Assembly: GCA_964439085.1 (NCBI GenBank)
Contig: CAYTNB010000050.1
Coordinates: 1 to 15,217 of the forward strand
Direction: 5' to 3'
DNA from: JAADIV01 sp964439085
GTDB lineage: Bacteria > Desulfobacterota > Desulfobulbia > Desulfobulbales > VMSU01
DNA: 15,217 nucleotides
The position numbers were made by a program, and so were the translations under genes. Positions within the stretch are counted from its first letter, which is position 1; each line of letters starts with the position of its first letter. The notes under the pieces are model-generated. The model did no database searches, had not been told where the DNA came from, and was given only the letters and a program-made list of their open reading frames with translations. Below are positions 1 to 7,562 of this stretch, one piece after another.

Positions 1-164
1 GGAAAGCGCTCACCAAACTACACACTTAAGTTTATAACATCTCGGAATGTAAGGGTGTTCATGGAGCGCTTACCTAGGATGTTCTCGAATTGTTGCCCGA
101 ACTGTTAGCTCATTGCCGAGGCGCAGCTCTCTAACCAGCAACTCCGCCCTCGAAGGAGAAAAAA

Positions 165-1343
165 ATGAAACACTCTGAAATCGATTATTGGATAGCTAAT
201 ATGCTGGAGAGTCCTGGCAATGTTTCTGATCTGAATGTCACGGTTGGTAAACCGTTGCAGGTAGAAATGTCTGGTGTGTTGACTCCGGTTGCTGTTGAGC
301 CTGCGGTTAAAAAACTAACCCCGTTTCAAGCAGAAGTTTTCGCCTTAAATATAATTGGCGGTAACAAGCGCCTGCTCTATGATTTGGTCCATAATGGTTC
401 CTGCGATCTAGCATATTCCCTTGGCCCAAAGGCCCATTTCAGAGTCAATATATTTTCCCAAAAGGGACATTTGTCAACAGTACTCAGGATATTGCCAACT
501 GAAATACCGACGATTGATTCGCTGAATCTGCCGTCGATCTTTAATGCAATGCCCAAGGAATTGAATGGCTTTATTCTAGTCACTGGTTCTACGGGTTCTG
601 GTAAATCAACGACATTGGCTGCCTTGCTTAATCAGATTAATCATGATCGTCAGGCGCATGTGGTCACTCTAGAGGACCCAATCGAGTTTGTCCATCCCCA
701 AATTAAGGCAACTTTTAACCAGAGGGAGTTGGGTAACGATTTTGATAGTTTTCCCAACGGATTGCGAGCAGCACTCCGCCAGGCGCCCAAGGTGATCTTG
801 GTGGGTGAGATTCGTGACAAGGAAACCATGGAGATCGCCCTTACTGCAGCTGAAACCGGGCACTTGGTGATGAGCACCTTGCATACTGTGGACGCCGGGC
901 AGGCAATTAACCGCTGCCTGGGAATGTTTGACGCAGAGGCCCAGGAGCAGATTCGCAACCGTCTGGTTGATACGATTCGCTGGGTTGTAGGACAGCGTCT
1001 GCTACCTAGAGTGGGAGGCGGCCGGGTAGCAGCATTAGAGGTGATGCGAAAAAATCTAAGAGTAAGTGACACTATTTTGAATGGCGAATCTGACGGGAAA
1101 ACCTTTTATGATATTATGGCCGATGGTCACGCCTTGGGCATGCAAACCTTTGATCAACATATTTTGCAACTTTACCAGGAAGGACTTGTCGATGAGAAAA
1201 CAGCCCTGGGGTATTGCTCAAGACGGAGTGCTGTGGCCCGCGGACTTGACCAGATTAAGGCTGAAAAGGGAGAAACAACCACTGGCATTACCGGATTGTC
1301 TATGGATATTGAAGAGGATGACCCCTTCGCCAATTTCAGGTAG
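165..1343 (+). CDS. PilT/PilU-like twitching motility ATPase
   Basis: This is a hexameric secretion ATPase of the PilT/PilU (GspE/VirB11) superfamily, a cytoplasmic motor that normally powers retraction of type IV pili. In the 392-residue product I see a PAS-like N-terminal region (about 15-115), Walker A GSTGSGKS (141-148), an Asp box with LEDPIEF (169-175), Walker B VILVGEIRD (210-218) and a His box ending in MSTLHT (236-241). PilT is usually about 345 residues and PilU about 380, so the length and the acidic tail (EEDDPFANFR) lean to PilU or a PilT paralogue. The canonical PilT AIRNLIRE-like helix is degenerate here (EVMRKNLRVSDTIL), and the usual SDLH motif reads SDLN. The start is supported by AAGGAG at 153-158, six bases upstream. 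No other pil gene is visible, but gspA/gspB follow on the same strand. The family is certain; the PilT or PilU assignment is not. Confidence 0.93.
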   Translation: MKHSEIDYWIANMLESPGNVSDLNVTVGKPLQVEMSGVLTPVAVEPAVKKLTPFQAEVFALNIIGGNKRLLYDLVHNGSCDLAYSLGPKAHFRVNIFSQKGHLSTVLRILPTEIPTIDSLNLPSIFNAMPKELNGFILVTGSTGSGKSTTLAALLNQINHDRQAHVVTLEDPIEFVHPQIKATFNQRELGNDFDSFPNGLRAALRQAPKVILVGEIRDKETMEIALTAAETGHLVMSTLHTVDAGQAINRCLGMFDAEAQEQIRNRLVDTIRWVVGQRLLPRVGGGRVAALEVMRKNLRVSDTILNGESDGKTFYDIMADGHALGMQTFDQHILQLYQEGLVDEKTALGYCSRRSAVARGLDQIKAEKGETTTGITGLSMDIEEDDPFANFR

Positions 1344-1365
1344 AGGTTAGACGAGATTAGGTACA

Positions 1366-1585
1366 ACTTAAGTAGCTGAAGTTTCACGCTTTTAAGCTTA
1401 CCAATTTGCCTGTAAGCTTGGGGTGGGATTAATTTTGTAAGATTTGCCTCGTGTATAGCAAAAAGCAATTATATTACCTCTGGACGTGGATTTTTCGATT
1501 AAAATAAATAGCCGTAATTTCAGGGTGATAGGCCATGTTATTCATTGTAGCATAAAATTAAAAAACGGGAAACTTCAGCTTAAGT
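1366..1585. repeat. 220-base region bounded by an imperfect inverted repeat
   Basis: The arm at 1366-1385 (ACTTAAG, TAG, CTGAAGTTTC) is the inverse complement of 1569-1585 apart from the 3-base TAG insertion, so 17 bases pair. The span lies between the PilT-like gene and the MITE-like element, and I see no convincing gene in it. It includes a smaller perfect hairpin at 1394-1419. It could be the footprint of a decayed small mobile element; no target duplication is visible. Confidence 0.45.
1394..1419. other. Hairpin downstream of the PilT-like gene
   Basis: AAGCTTAC (1394-1401) pairs perfectly with GTAAGCTT (1412-1419) around a 10-base loop. On the plus strand it lies 50 bases after the stop codon and is followed by GGGGTGGG, not a T run, so it is not a classical intrinsic terminator. 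It may stabilise the 3' end of the transcript or belong to the surrounding repeat. Confidence 0.4.
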
Positions 1586-1604
1586 AACAGAAGATAGAAT
1601 ATAG

Positions 1605-1708
1605 GTAACTACTCAGGTGCACCCCATCTTTGCCCATTTTGTCCTTCTCGAATACGACTAGTATGCTTCGAAGTCCAAACGGAAATGTGGAGTCCCCTGA
1701 GCAGTTAC
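1605..1708. mobile_element. 104-base MITE-like element with GTAA...TTAC ends
   Basis: The left end GTAACTACTCAGGTG (1605-1619) matches the inverse complement of the right end, GTAACTGCTCAGGGG (from 1708 back), at 13 of 15 positions. The centre around 1647-1676 also folds imperfectly on itself (CTTC...GAAG, GAA...TTC, TAC...GTA). There is no room for a transposase, so this would be a non-autonomous element. Ends beginning GTAA are typical of IS66-family elements, which is known family information; assigning this copy to IS66 is inference. The flanking 8-mers (GAATATAG and AAAAACGT) do not match, so the insertion is old or rearranged. It sits directly upstream of the zinc-ribbon gene and may have displaced or supplied its promoter. 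Confidence 0.55.
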
Positions 1709-1710
1709 AA

Positions 1711-1728
1711 AAACGTAAATATACGTTT
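1711..1728. promoter_or_regulatory. Perfect 7-base palindromic half-sites before the zinc-ribbon gene
   Basis: AAACGTA (1711-1717) and TACGTTT (1722-1728) form a perfect inverted repeat with a 4-base spacer, immediately after the MITE-like element and 11 bases before the Shine-Dalgarno sequence at 1739. The geometry fits a dimeric repressor operator or a small 5' UTR hairpin. No regulator can be named. Confidence 0.35.
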
Positions 1729-1747
1729 AACGTGCATCGAGGAAATT

Positions 1748-2452
1748 ATGTTATCGCAATGTCCACACTGCCAAGAAAATTTGAATTTCAATGAGGGGCA
1801 GAAACAAAAATTACAGACGGCTTTAAATGGCCTGAAATCCGGTACCCTTAAACTAGGGTGCCCCTACTGTAAACAACATATTCACCTTCGGGCCAATGGC
1901 TCTGTCGTTGATATGAAAGCTGCCACGGTAGCCTTGGTGGAGAAGGAAAATTTTGTCAGAATTAAGCCGCCGGATTATCCTGATATTAGTTGGATGGCAA
2001 ATGAAATTTGTGACGAAAATGAGGTTATGGAAGATGTGGCGAAGGCTCTGGTTTTGATGCCTGAGGGGGAGGCTCGTGACAACGTGGCTCGGGCTTTCGT
2101 TGATTTGGGCTATCAAATAACTTTTCCCGAATCAGCAGGGGACGCTGTGGAGCAGATGCGGTTTGTTAATTTTACGGTAGTGGTTTTTTATACTGACTTT
2201 GATGGAAATTTTGCGGAGTCGGAATTCCATGCTTATATGTCTCAAATGCCCATGTCGAGCAGGCGGGAAATTTATTACGTTCTGATAGGTTCCGAACTTC
2301 GTACACTTTATGACCTTGAGGCCCTGGCGTTTAGTGCCAATATCGTGGTCAATGATGCTGAGGTCAAATATTTTGATACGATCCTTGGAAAAGGATTAAG
2401 GGATTATGATGAATTGTTCGGTCCCTATATAGCGGCTTTGGCAGTTAATTAA
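1748..2452 (+). CDS. Zinc-ribbon protein with degenerate receiver-like domain
   Basis: The predicted product has 234 residues. The N terminus carries two CxxC knuckles (C5/C8 and C38/C41), which can bind one zinc ion as in MJ0042-type zinc ribbons. After a linker, residues from about 98 on (KALVLMPEG, then ARAFVDLGYQITFP, then FTVVVFYTDFDG) have the alternating strand/helix pattern of a response-regulator receiver, but the acidic pocket and phospho-acceptor aspartate are not evident. It is therefore probably a pseudo-receiver used for protein contacts. I chose ATG 1748 because GAGGAA lies at 1739-1744 and the CPHC motif follows at once; the open frame extends back to 1685, but that part lies in the MITE-like element. 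The neighbours are a pilus ATPase and gspA/gspB, so a regulatory or assembly role in that machinery is possible. I do not recognise a named family. Confidence 0.8.
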   Translation: MLSQCPHCQENLNFNEGQKQKLQTALNGLKSGTLKLGCPYCKQHIHLRANGSVVDMKAATVALVEKENFVRIKPPDYPDISWMANEICDENEVMEDVAKALVLMPEGEARDNVARAFVDLGYQITFPESAGDAVEQMRFVNFTVVVFYTDFDGNFAESEFHAYMSQMPMSSRREIYYVLIGSELRTLYDLEALAFSANIVVNDAEVKYFDTILGKGLRDYDELFGPYIAALAVN

Positions 2453-2544
2453 CTATGCTGCCGAAATTGATCCAAATTTCATTTAAAATTAATAGAGGGG
2501 CTTTGGCTCCTTGCTGAATACTACATTTAACTTTTCCCCTGTCT

Positions 2545-4179
2545 GTGTATCAAAAATTCTTTGGCATTCACAAAAAACCATTCTCAATTGCCCCTGATCC
2601 CACATTTTTATACATGAGCGAGGGACATCGGGAGGCTCTGGCTCATTTACGTTATGGTCTGGAGAATGACGGTGGTTTTGTCCTGTTGACAGGTGAGGTG
2701 GGTGCCGGTAAAACTACCGTCTGCCGTTGTCTGCTGGAGCATATTCCAGAGGATACCAATGTTGCCTTTATCTTGAATCCCAAGTTGTCCCCGATTGAAT
2801 TATTGGCAACTATATGTGATGAGTTAGCTATTGCAACTCCTGAATTTGCCCGCATCAAGGAACTGATTGACGCTATCAATGGTTATTTGCTGGCCGTCCA
2901 TAGTGAAGGGCGGCATACCGTTTTGATTATTGATGAGGCTCAAAACCTCAGTGTAGAGGTGCTTGAGCAAATTCGCCTGTTGACCAATTTGGAGACCAGT
3001 GAACAAAAATTATTGCAAATTATCATGCTGGGACAACCGGAGTTACGGGAGAAGCTGGCGGGTAATGAGCTAAAACAATTGGCGCAGCGAATCTCGGCTC
3101 GTTTCCATTTGGGGCCATTGAGTGCCAGGGAAACAACGGCCTATGTGCGTCATCGACTTTCAATTGCCGGGATGGCACCGCAGATTTTTTCACAGGGCAG
3201 TTTGAAAAAATTGTATTATTTAAGCGGTGGTATTCCCAGGCTGATTAATATAATCTGTGACCGGGCCTTGTTGGGAGCTTATGCCAAGGGGACGCATGTC
3301 GTCAGTAATGTTGTTATGGCGGTGGCAGGGGGTGAGGTTTTTGGCGGTAAGTTGCGCCGAGAGTCTTTGCGTTACATCTCGCCCTGGCTGGTTGCTGGAG
3401 TGACAATCTTGATCTGTGGCATAGTTGTGACTTTACTTAACTGGTCATCTCTAGTTGTTAAACGTATCGGAACAGCTAAAACTATGCCCGTTGTGCCAAG
3501 TCTTGTGCCCACCATGGAAAAGGGTGTTGGAAATGTGGCTGCAACAAGCAAAATGCCAGTAAATTGGCCTGCTGGTGAGCAAACAGCTAAGAGTGCAAAT
3601 CTTGCCATGCAAACACTTTTGGGGATTTGGGGGCTGGAGGGCTTTGCATCCGATAAAGAGTGGGGCTGTCAGTATGCGGAGAGCTATGGTCTGCGGTGTC
3701 TGGCCGGACAAAGCGGTTTGGCCGCTCTGTTGCGCTTAAACAGACCAGCTATTTTAAAGATGCGAAATAAGGATGGGCAGGACTTTTCCGTGGTGTTGGT
3801 GGCCGAGTCCGGCGGCAGGCTTAAGCTTAGGAATGGCGACAAGGTGATTAATGTGGTATCTGCTGATTTGGCAACGCATTGGTCTGGATCTTATATCTTG
3901 TTTTGGCGTCCGCCCATTGGTTACTCTGAGTCAATTCGGCCAGGGCATAAGGGGCGCGACGTTGACTGGCTTGCTGAACAACTTGCTCTCGTGGCTGGGG
4001 AAGAGTACAATGCGCGAAGTGAGTCGGCAACTTTTAATGATACCATGGTGCGGAAAATCAAAAAAATACAATTCGACCATGATTTTATTCCTGATGGCAT
4101 CGTTGGTAAGGAGACCATTATTTTGCTTAATACGTTGACTGGCGCTAAAGTACCTTATCTGCGTAAAATAGGGGCGTAA
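2545..4179 (+). CDS. gspA: GspA/ExeA-type AAA+ ATPase with peptidoglycan-binding domain
   Basis: This is GspA (ExeA), an inner-membrane ATPase that works with GspB to let the type II secretion secretin cross and assemble over peptidoglycan. The 544-residue product shows the family opening FFGIHKKPFSIAPDP, Walker A GEVGAGKT (50-57), Walker B VLIIDE (126-131), QRISARF with a likely arginine finger (181-187), and GGIPRLIN sensor 2 (228-235). A membrane span follows at about 279-298, then a degenerate C39-peptidase-like region (about 350-455) and a C-terminal peptidoglycan-binding domain ending DGIVGKETIILLNTL. The start is GTG at 2545. It has no good Shine-Dalgarno sequence, but the conserved N-terminal motif begins there and an in-frame TGA lies at 2515. 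gspB follows after 7 bases. A MshM-like role in pilus assembly is the main alternative, given the PilT-like neighbour. Confidence 0.93.
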   Translation: MYQKFFGIHKKPFSIAPDPTFLYMSEGHREALAHLRYGLENDGGFVLLTGEVGAGKTTVCRCLLEHIPEDTNVAFILNPKLSPIELLATICDELAIATPEFARIKELIDAINGYLLAVHSEGRHTVLIIDEAQNLSVEVLEQIRLLTNLETSEQKLLQIIMLGQPELREKLAGNELKQLAQRISARFHLGPLSARETTAYVRHRLSIAGMAPQIFSQGSLKKLYYLSGGIPRLINIICDRALLGAYAKGTHVVSNVVMAVAGGEVFGGKLRRESLRYISPWLVAGVTILICGIVVTLLNWSSLVVKRIGTAKTMPVVPSLVPTMEKGVGNVAATSKMPVNWPAGEQTAKSANLAMQTLLGIWGLEGFASDKEWGCQYAESYGLRCLAGQSGLAALLRLNRPAILKMRNKDGQDFSVVLVAESGGRLKLRNGDKVINVVSADLATHWSGSYILFWRPPIGYSESIRPGHKGRDVDWLAEQLALVAGEEYNARSESATFNDTMVRKIKKIQFDHDFIPDGIVGKETIILLNTLTGAKVPYLRKIGA

Positions 4180-4186
4180 ACGCTGT

Positions 4187-5107
4187 ATGTCGTATATCCT
4201 TAATGCCATCCAAAAGGCCGATCAAAAGCGCAAACTCGGCAGCGTGCCTGACGTGCATACTGTCCACGAAGGGCCATCGCCAGTGGCGAAACGCCTGATC
4301 TGGCCTTATGTGTTAGCCGCAGGGCTTTTTCTGAATGCTGTTCTTATCGTGTTGTGGTTACAGCCATGGTCCTCAAAAGTTCCCGCTGTTACCCGTACAA
4401 AGGTTCAGGCGATAGCTGGGCAGACAAGGGAAATCGGCAAACCTCTACCTAAAGCTTCTGTAAACCAAGAAGTTACTGAACCCAAAATCACAATTACAAA
4501 AGAGGCTGTTCTGCCAGCGGAGACAACGATAAAGGTGGGAGAAGCGGTTAGTAAATCGGTAATTGCGGTTGACGACCAGCCGCCATCTCCAAAAGTTGAG
4601 ACCGCAGCGGTAAATGACGAATTACCTGACGCAGAGAAAGGTGCGGAGCCTGTTGATGAACCTGCCACTTCAGGTGAATCTGTAGTCGATGATCGAGGCT
4701 CTGGCGCTGAAGGTGGTGAATCTCATCAGGATAATATTGGTGAGGGCCTGAACGCGACCGCCGAACATCCGCGGCAAATTGTTGAGCGAATTGGCGGCCA
4801 GCCCTTGCCCGATACTGATTATACTGAACGTGATTTGTTGGCGGAACAGCAACGTAAGGTTGAAGCACAAGAGTTGAAAAAAATTCCCAATTTAAGTCAG
4901 ATGCCGCTGGATTTTAGGAAAAATATCCCTGAAATCCATATTTCCTTCCATTCCTACTCTTATAAGCCAGCCAAGCGCTTGGTCAGTATTAACGGCAGGA
5001 TTTTTAGAGAGGGCGAAGACATCCTAGACGGAATTAAGCTGGAAAAAATTACGCCTGTCGGTGTTGTTCTCAGTCATGAAGACAGGCGCTTTAAAGTTGC
5101 TATTTGA
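4187..5107 (+). CDS. gspB: GspB, type II secretion accessory protein
   Basis: GspB is the bitopic inner-membrane partner of GspA. The 306-residue product begins MSYILNAIQKADQKRK, the hallmark cytoplasmic start of this family, followed by one membrane segment (about 37-58). A long periplasmic linker rich in Glu, Ala, Val and Pro (about 65-200) leads to a C-terminal T2SSB-like domain (about 235-306), visible as MPLDFRKNIPEIHISFHSY, then KRLVSINGRIFREGE and IKLEKITPVGVVLS. The gene starts 7 bases after gspA, with GGGGCG inside the gspA end as ribosome-binding signal, so the two are surely co-transcribed. No secretin or other gsp core gene lies in the window. No terminator follows directly; the nearest is at 5249-5273. 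Confidence 0.9.
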   Translation: MSYILNAIQKADQKRKLGSVPDVHTVHEGPSPVAKRLIWPYVLAAGLFLNAVLIVLWLQPWSSKVPAVTRTKVQAIAGQTREIGKPLPKASVNQEVTEPKITITKEAVLPAETTIKVGEAVSKSVIAVDDQPPSPKVETAAVNDELPDAEKGAEPVDEPATSGESVVDDRGSGAEGGESHQDNIGEGLNATAEHPRQIVERIGGQPLPDTDYTERDLLAEQQRKVEAQELKKIPNLSQMPLDFRKNIPEIHISFHSYSYKPAKRLVSINGRIFREGEDILDGIKLEKITPVGVVLSHEDRRFKVAI

Positions 5108-5193
5108 TTGTATAAGCAATAAATTGTAACCCCCCTACACACTATCACTCGCTGTCGAAGAGCCTCAAACAAAAACCTAGACAAGATTTGTCA

Positions 5194-5222
5194 TTGACGT
5201 AATTTGAGAAATAATGTATTAA
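5194..5222 (+). promoter_or_regulatory. Sigma70-like promoter upstream of fusA
   Basis: TTGACG (5194-5199) and TATTAA (5217-5222) are separated by exactly 17 bases, a good match to -35 and -10 boxes (5 of 6 and 4 of 6). Transcription would begin near 5229, about 235 bases before fusA and only about 20 bases before the terminator stem at 5249. It could drive a short terminated RNA of about 45 bases or a leader controlled by termination. Confidence 0.5.
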
Positions 5223-5248
5223 GTCACGTTCTTTGTTTAAGTATTTAC

Positions 5249-5273
5249 GGTTCTGCTCTTAGAACCTTTTTTT
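5249..5273 (+). terminator. Intrinsic terminator between gspB and fusA
   Basis: GGTTCT (5249-5254) pairs with AGAACC (5261-5266) around a 6-base loop and is followed at once by seven T residues (5267-5273). This is a textbook Rho-independent terminator on the plus strand. It can end gspAB transcripts, with a 3' UTR of about 140 bases, or act as an attenuator for transcripts starting at the promoter-like site at 5194-5222. Confidence 0.75.
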
Positions 5274-5311
5274 ATTAATTAGGAAGGTAGTGCTATAAGC
5301 CACCCCTTTTA

Positions 5312-5399
5312 GTACCTTACAGATTGTTTTCTCGGAGTCTGCGCTTATCTGTTTTTTAGAAAAGAATTTATAAGGTACATCGGTAAGCGTAGACTCCGA
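5312..5399 (+). ncRNA. Candidate structured fusA leader with pseudoknot topology
   Basis: An 18-base arm (5332-5349, TCGGAGTCTGCGCTTATC) pairs without a gap to 5382-5399. Its only two non-Watson-Crick positions (5341/5390 and 5348/5383) are G-U pairs when read as plus-strand RNA, but would be C-A clashes on the minus strand. GTACCTTA (5312-5319), upstream of the first arm, is perfectly complementary to TAAGGTAC (5371-5378) in the loop of that stem. The order a-b-a'-b' is that of an H-type pseudoknot and not of nested transposon ends. It lies 65 bases before the fusA start. I match it to no known riboswitch. The rest of 5108-5463 shows only the promoter and terminator listed separately. Confidence 0.5.
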
Positions 5400-5463
5400 T
5401 ACCCCCTCGCAGGGTGTTAGTGGGTTAGGTTGTGTTTGTTACATTAATTTTAAGGAAGCTGCA

Positions 5464-7548
5464 ATGAAAAGTAATCTGGACAAAGTTCGTAATATTGGAA
5501 TTAGTGCTCATATCGATTCAGGTAAAACAACCCTGACGGAGCGAATTTTATTTTATACTGATAAAATTCATGCCATTCATGAAGTGCGCGGTAAAGACGG
5601 CGTTGGAGCCACCATGGATTCCATGGAGCTGGAAAAAGAACGTGGTATTACCATTCAGTCTGCCGCCACATATTGTAATTGGGATGATTACGATGTTAAT
5701 ATTATTGATACTCCTGGTCACGTTGATTTTACCATTGAGGTAGAGAGAGCCCTGCGGGTATTGGATGGTGCGGTGCTTATTTTATGCTCGGTGGGCGGGG
5801 TGCAATCCCAAAGTATTACGGTCAATCGCCAGATGACCAGATATAAGGTTCCCCGGATTGTTTTTATTAATAAGTGTGATCGGACCGGTGCCAACCCTGC
5901 CCGAGTTACAGCTCAGATCCGTGAAAAATTGAAGCTAAATGCGGTGCCTTTGCAGTTGCCCATCGGTCTGGAAGGTGATCTTGCCGGTGTTGTTGATTTG
6001 GTAAGAATGAAGGCTATTTATTTTGAAGGTGATAATGGCGAGATAATCCGGGTTGTCGATATCCCCGCCGAGCTCCAGGAGCAGGCGGATGAAAAACGTG
6101 AGGAGCTGCTTGATGCAGCCTCTATGTTTTCTGATGATTTGATGGAGGCTATCCTGGAAGGGGAAGAGATCTCAGAAACAATGGTTATGGATGCCGTTCG
6201 TAAGGGTACACTTGCTCTGGAAATGGTGCCGGTGTTTATTGGCTCTGCCTATAAAAATAAGGGAGTTCAGGCCCTGCTTGATGCCGTAGTTTCTTATTTG
6301 CCAGCTCCTAGTGAAATTGAGAATATTGCTCTTGACCTGAATAATGAGGAGAAAGAAGAGGTTCTTGGCAATGATCCAGAAGCCCCGTTGGTCTGTCTGG
6401 CTTTTAAGCTGGAAGATGGTCGCTATGGCCAGTTGACCTATGTGAGAACCTATCAGGGAACCCTGAATAAAGGCGATACCATTATCAATAATCGTACTGG
6501 TAGAAAAGTTAAAGTCGGTCGATTGGTTAGAATGCACTCTAACGAGATGGAAGAAATTGGACAGGCTGGCCCTGGTGATATTGTTGCCCTTTTTGGCGTC
6601 GATTGTGCCTCGGGTGATACCTTTACCTCTTCCGAAATTTGCATGTCCATGAGCTCCATGCATGTGCCGGCCCCAGTTATCTCACTGGCCATTAAACCAG
6701 TTGATAACAAGGCCCAGGACAGTATGTCAAAGGCTCTTAATAGATTTACCAAGGAAGATCCTACATTCAGAACTTTTGTGGATCATGAAACTGGTGATAC
6801 AATTATTTCTGGTATGGGTGAGTTGCACCTTGAAGTTTATATTGAGCGCATGAAGCGTGAGTATAACGCCGAGGTCGTGGCTGGTGCTCCTCAGGTTGCC
6901 TATCGTGAAACTATAACCAAAAAAGCTGAATTTAATTATACCCACAAAAAACAGACTGGTGGATCTGGGCAGTTTGGCCGAGTTGGCGGTTTTATGGAGC
7001 CCCTTGAAGAGGGCGATTATGAATTTGTTGATAAAATTGTCGGTGGTGTAATTCCACGGGAATTCATTTCTTCCTGTGACAAAGGCTTTACTGCCAGCTT
7101 GGTTAAGGGTGCCTTGGCAGGGTTCCAGGTGACTGGTGTTCGTTGTGTGATTAACGATGGTGCCGCTCATTCCGTGGATTCATCTGATGTGGCTTTCCAA
7201 TTGGCGGCTAAAGGCGCATTTAAGGAAGGGTATCTCAAAGCTGGTCCCGTCTTAATGGAGCCGATCATGAAGGTTGTTGTTGAAGGCCCCACTGAGTTCC
7301 AGGGGGGAATAATGGGTAGTATAAACCAGCGCCGTGGTATGATTATTGGTACTTTGGAAGAGAGCGATTATACCGTGGTAGAGTCTGAGGTTCCCCTTTC
7401 TGAGATGTTTGGATATTCCACAGTCTTGCGTTCTCTTACTCAGGGAAAGGCAGAATTCACCATGGAATTTGCCCGCTATAATCCGGTTCCTAAGGGCATT
7501 GTTGATGATGTTATTGCCGAAATCAAGAAAAAACGTGGCAAAAAATAA
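5464..7548 (+). CDS. fusA: Elongation factor G, mitochondrial/spdEFG1-like
   Basis: This is a full-length translational GTPase of 694 residues that should catalyse ribosomal translocation. GTPase motifs are AHIDSGKTT (15-23), RGIT (60-63), DTPGH (82-86) and NKCD (136-139). Domain II, III, IV and V signatures follow, including GMGELHLEV, GGVIPREF, HSVDSS and FQGGIMGSINQRRGM. The G-domain reads HIDSGKTTLTERILFYT and GKDGVGATMDSMELEKERG. That HIDSGKTTLTER plus GKDGVGA insertion is what I know from mitochondrial EF-G1 and bacterial spdEFG1, whereas ordinary bacterial EF-G has HIDAGKTTTTER and a shorter segment. The family is known to divide translocation (spdEFG1) and recycling (spdEFG2) between paralogues. 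The start is supported by AAGGA at 5452-5456. No rpsL, rpsG or tuf adjoins it, so this is not the str operon; hisA follows after 14 bases. Confidence 0.95.
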   Translation: MKSNLDKVRNIGISAHIDSGKTTLTERILFYTDKIHAIHEVRGKDGVGATMDSMELEKERGITIQSAATYCNWDDYDVNIIDTPGHVDFTIEVERALRVLDGAVLILCSVGGVQSQSITVNRQMTRYKVPRIVFINKCDRTGANPARVTAQIREKLKLNAVPLQLPIGLEGDLAGVVDLVRMKAIYFEGDNGEIIRVVDIPAELQEQADEKREELLDAASMFSDDLMEAILEGEEISETMVMDAVRKGTLALEMVPVFIGSAYKNKGVQALLDAVVSYLPAPSEIENIALDLNNEEKEEVLGNDPEAPLVCLAFKLEDGRYGQLTYVRTYQGTLNKGDTIINNRTGRKVKVGRLVRMHSNEMEEIGQAGPGDIVALFGVDCASGDTFTSSEICMSMSSMHVPAPVISLAIKPVDNKAQDSMSKALNRFTKEDPTFRTFVDHETGDTIISGMGELHLEVYIERMKREYNAEVVAGAPQVAYRETITKKAEFNYTHKKQTGGSGQFGRVGGFMEPLEEGDYEFVDKIVGGVIPREFISSCDKGFTASLVKGALAGFQVTGVRCVINDGAAHSVDSSDVAFQLAAKGAFKEGYLKAGPVLMEPIMKVVVEGPTEFQGGIMGSINQRRGMIIGTLEESDYTVVESEVPLSEMFGYSTVLRSLTQGKAEFTMEFARYNPVPKGIVDDVIAEIKKKRGKK

Positions 7549-7562
7549 ATAGTGGCATCCCT

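Noticed and set aside
1..164. Two AGCGCT palindromes about 60 bases apart upstream of the PilT-like gene
   Set aside because: Six-base sites are too short to support a regulator or repeat call, and no promoter pair is clear there.
650..1072. Minus-strand open frame inside the PilT-like gene
   Set aside because: It is a shadow of the plus-strand ATPase, whose motifs are unambiguous.
1685..1747. N-terminal extension of the zinc-ribbon gene from ATG 1685
   Set aside because: The extra 21 codons fall in the MITE-like right end and operator-like palindrome, while ATG 1748 has a Shine-Dalgarno sequence and directly precedes the zinc ribbon.
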